In this document: piece after piece, positions 1 to 4,383 of the stretch
Layout of the letters: each line of letters begins with the position of its first letter
Position numbering within the stretch: position 1 is the first letter of the stretch
From: CAZAMT01 sp964486145
Lineage (GTDB): Bacteria > Bacteroidota > Bacteroidia > Bacteroidales > JAAAOM01
DNA: 6,864 bases
Assembly: GCA_964486145.1 (NCBI GenBank)
Contig: CAZAMT010000222.1
Coordinates: 1-6,864 of the forward strand
Direction: 5' to 3'
The notes under the pieces: model-generated
Told to the model about the DNA's origin: nothing
What the model saw: the letters and a program-made list of their open reading frames with translations, nothing else
Database searches by the model: none
Position numbers and translations under genes: made by a program

Positions 1-399
1 GGACCGGATGCTAAGGGAAATATCCCCGACTGGTCGCTCGAAATACTTTCTGAAGTGGGAGACTGGATGGATTTGAACGGTGAAAGCATTTACGGCTGTG
101 GTCCGGCGCCGTTCCCAAAACCCGAGTGGGGAAGATTTACCATGAAAGAGGATACATTGTATGCCCATATTCTGGGTTCCAATATCGGTCAGTATTACAT
201 GAAAGGCATGAAGGATAAAATTGAAAACGCCCGGCTGGTTTTCGACGGGCGACAGGTTTTTATTGGCCCTTACTGGCATGGCGAACGCTCTTATATTGAT
301 GAAGATGATATCTTTTTTAATCTTGGTCATCCCCCTCAGTGGACATTTCCTGTCCCTGATAAGATCAATACGGTTGTAAAATTTGAATTAACAAATTAA
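1..399 (+). CDS. Alpha-L-fucosidase, GH29 family (C-terminal part only)
   Basis: This is the 3' end of a gene that begins left of the window; the open frame runs from base 1 to the TAA at 397-399 and shows about 132 residues. The first residues, GPDAKGNIPDWSLEILSEVG, followed by a W-M-x-x-N-G-E-S-I-Y-G-C motif, match the region just after the conserved LLNVGP segment that closes the catalytic barrel of GH29 fucosidases. The rest fits the C-terminal beta-sandwich domain and ends in a V-V-K-F-E-L strand. Family members hydrolyse terminal alpha-L-fucose from glycans and in Bacteroidota are usually exported to the periplasm or cell surface. The signal peptide and catalytic Asp/Glu lie outside the window, so activity and location cannot be judged. 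No downstream partner in a glycan-use operon is visible. The family call rests on recognised motifs. Confidence 0.85.
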   Translation, partial: GPDAKGNIPDWSLEILSEVGDWMDLNGESIYGCGPAPFPKPEWGRFTMKEDTLYAHILGSNIGQYYMKGMKDKIENARLVFDGRQVFIGPYWHGERSYIDEDDIFFNLGHPPQWTFPVPDKINTVVKFELTN

Positions 400-414
400 T
401 TCGCGTAGTTCATG

Positions 415-487
415 CTGTCAAGTCTATCGACGTTGACAGGTGGAACGTGCAGCAGACTTGTCAGCGTGCGAAGCACCTGACAACGTC
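415..487. repeat. Double-hairpin palindromic extragenic element (REP/BIME-like)
   Basis: Two compact hairpins lie between the fucosidase stop and the next gene remnant. Hairpin 1 pairs 415-424 with 429-439 (10 bp, loop TATC, one bulged G at 432). Hairpin 2 pairs 458-469 with 473-483 (11 bp, loop GAA, one bulged C at 465). The halves are also inverted copies of each other: 429-442 (GACGTTGACAGGTG) pairs with 474-487 at 13 of 14 positions, and 415-425 with 454-464 at 10 of 11. Paired stem-loops with a single bulge, in inverted orientation and between genes, resemble REP/BIME elements mobilised by RAYT transposases. No T-run follows on the plus strand, so a simple intrinsic terminator is unlikely. 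The pairing is seen directly; the REP-like class is inference. Confidence 0.6.
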
Positions 488-610
488 AAAAAAAGTAAAG
501 TATTAAAATCCTTAATTGAACGAAATTGATTAGCAAATAATTATTCAATCGAAAAAAATGAGAACCAAAATCAGTAAAACCAGTATATTTGATATTCTTT
601 TCCTGATGTT

Positions 611-997
611 ATGACACCACCAGATCTTTACGAAAAATATGTGTTGCCATTTTATAAAAAACATGGAGAACAATGTAAAAAGAATGGAAAATTGTATGTA
701 GTCCATATCGATGGAAGAACACAAGGCATAAAGAATCAAATTGCGAAATCACCATTTAACGTTGTTGAATCATTCTCTTTTGCTGAAATGGCAGAAGATG
801 TACCGGTTGAAGAGGCACTTAAAATATGGCCGGATAAAGTTTTGTGTCCGAATTTCCCGGCTTCTCTGAGTGAGGAAAACGAAAAAAACATTCTTGAATA
901 TTTGCAAAAGAAAAAACAGGAATTCAATAACAGGCCCTTTATGATACAAATCAGCAGTTTGAAGAAGTCCTCTTTAGGGGATTTAGGGGTAAGGTAG
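611..997 (+). pseudogene. Remnant of a uroporphyrinogen-decarboxylase-family (MtaA/CmuA-like) protein
   Basis: The 128-residue reading frame matches only a C-terminal segment of the URO-D fold family, whose members are about 340-380 residues. Matching blocks are L-Y-E-K-Y-V-L-P-F-Y (residues 7-16), G-K-L-Y-V-V-H-I-D-G-R (26-36), V-V-E-S-F (51-55), E-E-A-L-K-I-W-P-D-K-V (67-77) and N-F-P-A-S (81-85), followed by the F-M-I-Q-I-S strand (110-115). In intact relatives an upstream segment of roughly 200 residues, with the substrate-binding arginines, precedes this; here an in-frame stop lies at 590-592 and no homologous sequence is apparent in 400-610. The last 13 residues (from 956) look unrelated and come from a repeat-like sequence, so the 3' end is also replaced. 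No convincing promoter or ribosome site precedes the ATG. I treat it as a decayed fragment; expression as a short protein is possible but unlikely. Confidence 0.7.
966..994. repeat. TTTAGGGG tandem direct repeat, Bacteroidota-type intergenic motif
   Basis: TTTAGGGG occurs twice, at 973-980 and 982-989, separated by one A, and is preceded by GTCCTC, which can pair imperfectly with the GGGG blocks. Read through, it yields S-S-L-G-D-L-G-V at the end of the uroporphyrinogen-decarboxylase remnant. From memory, similar 'GTCCCCTTTAGGGGATTTAGGGG' sequences are scattered between genes in many Bacteroidota and often appear as spurious S-P-L-G-D-L-G-V peptides. That family assignment is recall, not a search. 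Confidence 0.5.
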
Positions 998-1096
998 CTT
1001 TTTAGACCGGACTCATTATTTTTTTCCAATAATACATTTCCCTGATATTGCTTGCTGTAGTTAAGATTTCCATATCTCTACCAGCGTTTTAAAAGA

Positions 1097-1128
1097 TTGG
1101 AAGAACCCAACGAAATTTCATACCTTTG
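1097..1128 (+). promoter_or_regulatory. Bacteroidota-type promoter for mnmA
   Basis: TACCTTTG at 1121-1128 matches the Bacteroidota -7 consensus TAnnTTTG exactly. A TTG at 1097-1099 lies 21 bp upstream, within the usual spacing for the -33 element. Transcription would start near 1135, leaving a leader of about 25 nt before the ATG at 1160. This also argues against translation from the in-frame TTG at 1097, which would be part of the promoter. Confidence 0.65.
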
Positions 1129-1159
1129 CCGGAAAATATTGAATATTAAATCATTGAAA

Positions 1160-2341
1160 ATGAAGCGGGTTATCGTTGGAATATCCGGTGGGGTCGATTC
1201 AAGTGTTGCCGCATATCTGCTAAAAAAGCAGGGATATGACGTGGTGGGGTTGTTTATGATCAACTGGCATGATACAACCGGTACACTTGAAGGAGATTGT
1301 CCGTGGGATGATGATTTGTTATTTGCCAGGTTGGTTGCACGGAAGCTTGGAATCAAACTTCATACCGTGGATCTGAGCAAACCGTACCGAAAGCGGGTGG
1401 TAGACTATATGTTTGAAGAATATAAACAGGGACGTACACCAAATCCTGATGTGTTGTGCAACAGGGAAATTAAGTTTGATTTATTTATAGACGAAGCTCT
1501 GAAACTTGGTGCTGATTATATTGCAACCGGGCATTATTGCAGAAAAGAAACTGTTAAGATTCAGGGAGAAACGATTCATCGCCTGCTATCAGGCAAAGAC
1601 CCGAACAAGGATCAAAGTTATTTCTTATGCCAGGTAAACCAACAACAATTGAGTAAGGTTATTTTTCCAATTGGTTCTATGCATAAGCACGAGGTGCGAA
1701 AAATAGCAGAAGAACAAGGTTTGGCTACTGCTGAGAAAAAAGACTCCCAGGGAATATGTTTTGTTGGTAAAGTAGATTTGCCAACATTTTTACAGCAAAA
1801 ATTAAAGCCGAAAAAAGGTCGCATTATCGAAGTTCCCGGGAATTATTTCAAGGTGAACGGAGCTATACCAACTGAACCCGTTGCTCCCATTGATGTGTGC
1901 AAACCATATTTGTTAAACCCAGCCATTGGAACCCAGGTAGGATTGCATAATGGTGCACACTTTTTTACCATTGGACAGAACAAGGGATTAAACATCGGCG
2001 GACGGCCAAAACCCTCGTTTGTTATTGGTGTTGATGTTGATAAAAACCTGTTGTATACCGGATTAGGCAAAGAACATCCCGGCCTTTACCGCAAAGGATT
2101 GACAATACATCCACAGGAAGAACACTGGATACGTAATGATTCTAAACTGAAACCCGGAGAAACGGCAGAATACAACGTGCGCATCCGTTACAGGCAACCT
2201 TTGCAAAAAGCCATGCTCATTCGTGAAACAGATATGCTGTACATTGTTTTTAACAAAAAGCAACGAGGAATTGCAGCAGGGCAATTTGCCGCCTGGTACA
2301 GGGATGATGAACTGATAGGATCAGCTCCTATTCTGGCCTGA
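1160..2341 (+). CDS. mnmA: tRNA-specific 2-thiouridylase MnmA
   Basis: MnmA adenylates uridine 34 of the tRNAs for Lys, Glu and Gln with ATP and replaces the C2 oxygen with sulfur delivered by a cysteine desulfurase; it acts in the cytoplasm. The 393-residue protein has the N-type PP-loop G-I-S-G-G-V-D-S-S at residues 7-15, the tRNA-recognition region, the nucleophile Cys100 in NPDVLCNREIKF, and the second catalytic cysteine Cys200 in DSQGICFVG. A C-terminal beta-barrel ends in the family-typical A-A-W-Y-R-D-D segment. The spacing of the two cysteines is normal and the length is full. I chose the ATG at 1160 because MKRVIVGISGGVDSS is the usual family start and the promoter's -7 element lies at 1121-1128; an in-frame TTG at 1097 would add 21 residues unlike the family. 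It stands alone on its strand and converges on the transporter gene. Confidence 0.96.
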   Translation: MKRVIVGISGGVDSSVAAYLLKKQGYDVVGLFMINWHDTTGTLEGDCPWDDDLLFARLVARKLGIKLHTVDLSKPYRKRVVDYMFEEYKQGRTPNPDVLCNREIKFDLFIDEALKLGADYIATGHYCRKETVKIQGETIHRLLSGKDPNKDQSYFLCQVNQQQLSKVIFPIGSMHKHEVRKIAEEQGLATAEKKDSQGICFVGKVDLPTFLQQKLKPKKGRIIEVPGNYFKVNGAIPTEPVAPIDVCKPYLLNPAIGTQVGLHNGAHFFTIGQNKGLNIGGRPKPSFVIGVDVDKNLLYTGLGKEHPGLYRKGLTIHPQEEHWIRNDSKLKPGETAEYNVRIRYRQPLQKAMLIRETDMLYIVFNKKQRGIAAGQFAAWYRDDELIGSAPILA

Positions 2342-3253
2342 CCATTTTCGATGTCTGTTTCGCGAGAAAAAGATGGTCATTCCTGCACCACTGAGCACCA
2401 TCAAAGCCCCAAAAATACTGGTCATCGTAAAATGTTCGGGAACCATCCATGTTACTTCCATCCCCGTTAAAATTCCCATTACAACAAAAGTAATGATGGG
2501 ATTAACCGTAATAATGACACTTACAATATTTGCTTCAACATATTTTAAAGCTTGTGACATGCAAGTGTATGCAACAAGTGTATTTACACCAAGAAAAATG
2601 ATTGCCAACCAGTAAGCAAGCGAAATAGACTGAACAGGTTCGAGATCAATAAACGGAGTGTACAGTAAAGCGGGTAGTCCGTATATCACCAGGTTGAGCT
2701 GATTGGTTGGGTATGATTTCACAAGGTTTTTCTGAAGATTGGCATACGTTGCCCATGAAACTGCACCAAACAATACCCAGAGAACACCCTTGTTGTACAG
2801 GACATCCTCAAAGGAAATAATCTTTAGTTGTTCGGAATAGAAAGTAATTAAACCGGCAACAGCAAATAGCAAACCGGCCAGTTGCATGGGTTTCAATTTT
2901 TCTTTGTAAATAAATATTCCTGACAATGCCAGCAAAATGGGCCCGGTTTGGATAAACACCTGGGCATTGCTGGGTGTGGTATAATGAATGCCGGTAATGA
3001 AACCCAGGTAATTAAGCCCCAGGGCCAATGCAGCAAAAATAAGCAGCCAGGGTGGGCGACGAACAATCTTGAAATACGATGGTTTTGAAACAGACATAAA
3101 AACCGCAAGAAGCACAAAAGCAATGGCAAATCGAAACCAGGTGATGGTGACGGGGTCTATGTCCGCTAATGAGGCTTTTAAAACAATGGCCAAAAATCCC
3201 CATAAAAGTGCTGTGGCAGAAGCATACAATATTCCTTTTGTTCGGTCTTTCAC
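2321..3253 (-). CDS. DMT superfamily permease, EamA family (drug/metabolite transporter)
   Basis: The 310-residue protein is an inner-membrane permease with about ten predicted hydrophobic helices arranged as two EamA repeats (roughly residues 5-140 and 155-300). Family hallmarks include the opening helix A-L-L-W-G-F, W-F-R-F-A in helix 2, and the repeat-closing stretches before K-E-K-L-K-P and near the C-terminus. The basic tail R-N-R-H-R-K is expected on the cytoplasmic side. Substrates of such permeases vary (amino acids, metabolites, drugs) and cannot be inferred here. The frame is open to an ATG at 3364, but that would overlap the divergent gene and swallow a -7 element at 3298-3305, so I prefer the GTG at 3253 (V-K-D-R-T-K-G-I-L-Y-A), which gives a standard family length. 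The last codons overlap the end of mnmA by 21 bp. Confidence 0.88.
   Translation of the reverse strand: MKDRTKGILYASATALLWGFLAIVLKASLADIDPVTITWFRFAIAFVLLAVFMSVSKPSYFKIVRRPPWLLIFAALALGLNYLGFITGIHYTTPSNAQVFIQTGPILLALSGIFIYKEKLKPMQLAGLLFAVAGLITFYSEQLKIISFEDVLYNKGVLWVLFGAVSWATYANLQKNLVKSYPTNQLNLVIYGLPALLYTPFIDLEPVQSISLAYWLAIIFLGVNTLVAYTCMSQALKYVEANIVSVIITVNPIITFVVMGILTGMEVTWMVPEHFTMTSIFGALMVLSGAGMTIFFSRNRHRKWSGQNRS
2339..2379. terminator. Stem-loop at the mnmA stop, possible weak bidirectional terminator
   Basis: TGACCAT at 2339-2345 is the exact inverted partner of ATGGTCA at 2373-2379, and three further pairs including one G-U extend the stem to 10 bp; the loop is about 21 nt. It begins on the mnmA stop codon and lies inside the 3' coding end of the converging transporter gene. 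No strong T-run follows on either strand, so it may slow or protect transcripts rather than terminate cleanly. Confidence 0.35.
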
Positions 3254-3261
3254 TATATTTG
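3254..3261 (+). promoter_or_regulatory. Candidate -7 element for the DUF3859-like gene
   Basis: TATATTTG matches TAnnTTTG exactly and lies 84 bp before the ATG at 3346. The nearest upstream TTG (3238-3240) is only 13 bp away, closer than the usual -33 spacing, so the call depends on the -7 element alone. It sits directly against the transporter GTG on the other strand. Confidence 0.4.
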
Positions 3262-3297
3262 TATGTATTGTATCAAGCGAATCCGGAAAATAAAGTG

Positions 3298-3305
3298 CAA
3301 AGATA
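3298..3305 (-). promoter_or_regulatory. Candidate -7 element for the EamA-family transporter
   Basis: Read on the minus strand this is TATCTTTG, an exact match to TAnnTTTG, ending 44 bp upstream of the preferred GTG start at 3253. A TTG at 3317-3319 (minus strand) is closer than the standard -33 distance. Its position inside the longer alternative reading frame supports the shorter protein. Confidence 0.45.
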
Positions 3306-3319
3306 ACAGCATATGTCAA

Positions 3320-3335
3320 ATACTTAAAAAAGTAT
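3320..3335. repeat. Short inverted repeat before the DUF3859-like gene
   Basis: ATACTT (3320-3325) and AAGTAT (3330-3335) are perfect inverted arms around AAAA. It lies just upstream of the purine-rich GAGGTAAAGG and ATG of the plus-strand gene. It could be a small operator or a leader hairpin; in AT-rich DNA it may be chance. Confidence 0.3.
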
Positions 3336-3345
3336 GAGGTAAAGG

Positions 3346-3759
3346 ATGGCAAAAAAGAAAACACAGGTACGAATGCTTAGTTATGGGCGATACACGAAAT
3401 GGGATAAAAGCGATAAAAACCTTCCGAAACTGAAACAGGTAACCGATAAAATTCCGGCAATTAAAGATGAGGAGTTCGGTTTTATTCTTGATTTCAAAAA
3501 AGGCAAAGGTAAAACCTTACAATACCGGATTGCACATCCGCCTATAAAAGACCTAAATGGAAATGACATGCCTGATTTGGAAGGTGAATATTTTGTGCGG
3601 ACCAACAACCATCAATTTTTTATCGGCGACAGCATTTGGGAACCTGTTGACGAAAAAACAGGAACCTGGCAAATTACCGTTTGGATGGATAATGAAATTA
3701 TTGGTGATAAAAAGTTCAATGTTGTGAAGGCTGTGGATGAGGAGCATAAAAATTCTTAG
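3346..3759 (+). CDS. DUF3859-like protein of unknown function
   Basis: This 137-residue protein has no signal peptide or membrane helix and begins with a basic M-A-K-K-K-T. It resembles the DUF3859 pattern: an opening Y-G-R-Y, a T-D-K-I-P-A-I-K segment leading into E-F-G-F-I-L-D-F (residues about 33-50), an A-H-P-P motif (62-66), and a closing G-T-W-Q-I-T-V-W strand followed by K-K-F-N-V (about 106-125). The predicted fold is beta-rich and probably immunoglobulin-like, but no biochemical role is known to me. The ATG at 3346 directly follows GAGGTAAAGG, the only purine-rich ribosome-site-like run seen before a gene here, though it is closer than usual. It is divergent from the transporter, and its stop overlaps the stop of the opposing gene by 4 nt. 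Family call from pattern memory. Confidence 0.75.
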   Translation: MAKKKTQVRMLSYGRYTKWDKSDKNLPKLKQVTDKIPAIKDEEFGFILDFKKGKGKTLQYRIAHPPIKDLNGNDMPDLEGEYFVRTNNHQFFIGDSIWEPVDEKTGTWQITVWMDNEIIGDKKFNVVKAVDEEHKNS

Positions 3760-4211
3760 TAACCAACAACCCAGAGAATTTTTTCATTCTCAATACAATC
3801 TTCAGTTACTTCAATGATTTCAAGATTTATATCCCTGAGTTTTACGATGTATGTTCCCCAGTTTTCATCCCAGGTTTTATCAATTTTTTCAAGAGAAAGA
3901 ATAAATTCCTTGCCTAAAAAAATATTACCGATAAATTCAACAAATAGTTCTTTTGAATCAATTTTATTCAGGTTTTCAAGATTCTCAAGCAAAGCATTCC
4001 GGAGGGGTACAATTTTTCTGGAATTATATTTTGTAGGTTCATAATATTCATACAATTTATTTGCTTCTTCAAAACAATGGGCGTATATATTAAAAACCTC
4101 CATATCAACAAATCGGGATGCTTCATCGCAACGTATGTAATTATCATTGTCTCCGGTGGTATTCAACTCCACGAAATTAAGTTTATTGGCATCATAAATT
4201 TCGAGTCTCAT
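3756..4211 (-). CDS. Acidic protein of unknown function, 151 residues
   Basis: I do not recognise this protein. It is strongly acidic, rich in Glu, Asp and Asn, with no signal peptide or membrane helix, so it is probably soluble and cytoplasmic. It appears to be beta strands at both ends (M-R-L-E-I-Y-D at the start, I-L-W-V-V-G-Y at the end) around a helical centre (roughly residues 38-100). Only two cysteines (31 and 46) lie in the first third, with one more near the end, and no metal-binding or catalytic motif stands out. It is a single-gene unit with 172 bp of AT-rich DNA upstream, a -7 element at 4283-4290 and a 13-bp palindrome in the leader. Size and acidity would fit an immunity or anti-toxin-like protein, but no toxin is adjacent, so that is speculation. 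Its TAA overlaps the TAG of the opposing gene. Confidence 0.75.
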   Translation of the reverse strand: MRLEIYDANKLNFVELNTTGDNDNYIRCDEASRFVDMEVFNIYAHCFEEANKLYEYYEPTKYNSRKIVPLRNALLENLENLNKIDSKELFVEFIGNIFLGKEFILSLEKIDKTWDENWGTYIVKLRDINLEIIEVTEDCIENEKILWVVGY

Positions 4212-4231
4212 GTAATTTTTTCTTTTTAAAA

Positions 4232-4244
4232 GTTATATTATAAC
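4232..4244. promoter_or_regulatory. Perfect 13-bp palindrome in the leader of the acidic orphan gene
   Basis: GTTATATTATAAC is symmetric about the T at 4238, with 6-bp arms. It lies between the candidate -7 element (4283-4290) and the ATG at 4211, a place where a dimeric repressor could bind. High AT content makes a chance origin possible. Confidence 0.3.
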
Positions 4245-4282
4245 AATTCAAACTACCGGAAATTTCAAACAGGCATTGAGGT

Positions 4283-4290
4283 CAAAGTTA
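4283..4290 (-). promoter_or_regulatory. Candidate -7 element for the acidic orphan gene
   Basis: The minus strand reads TAACTTTG, an exact match to TAnnTTTG, 71 bp upstream of the ATG at 4211. No TTG is found at the -33 distance, so the match is partial. Confidence 0.4.
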
Positions 4291-4353
4291 CGAAAGGTTT
4301 CACGGGTAATAAAAAGTTTCACCATAAAATAAAGGATACTGATAAACAATTAT

Positions 4354-4363
4354 TATATTTTCG
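4354..4363 (+). promoter_or_regulatory. Weak candidate -7 element for the kinase-RapZ gene
   Basis: TATATTTTCG, 20 bp before the ATG at 4384, resembles TAnnTTTG with one extra base or one mismatch (TATTTTCG). No clear -33 TTG precedes it. It is the best promoter candidate in 4212-4383, which otherwise shows only AT-rich sequence. Confidence 0.3.
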
Positions 4364-4383
4364 CTAAAATCATTATTGCCAGC

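Noticed and set aside
400..610. Missing N-terminal part of the decarboxylase in another frame (frameshift rather than truncation)
   Set aside because: Reading the three plus-strand frames by eye gave only short stop-rich peptides without family motifs, so truncation fits better.
736..1029. 97-codon minus-strand frame opposite the uroporphyrinogen-decarboxylase remnant
   Set aside because: The plus strand has clear family motifs over the same bases; the minus frame is low-complexity Phe/Ser-rich and has no promoter.
1015..1034. ATTATT...AATAAT around a T-run as a terminator after the remnant
   Set aside because: The arms are only six A/T pairs, too weak to form a stable terminator stem.
3774..3791. 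GAGAAT / ATTCTC hairpin just after the DUF3859-like stop, as a terminator
   Set aside because: Only 6 bp, no T-run on either side, and it lies within codons of the opposing gene (E-N-E-K-I-L), so chance is more likely.
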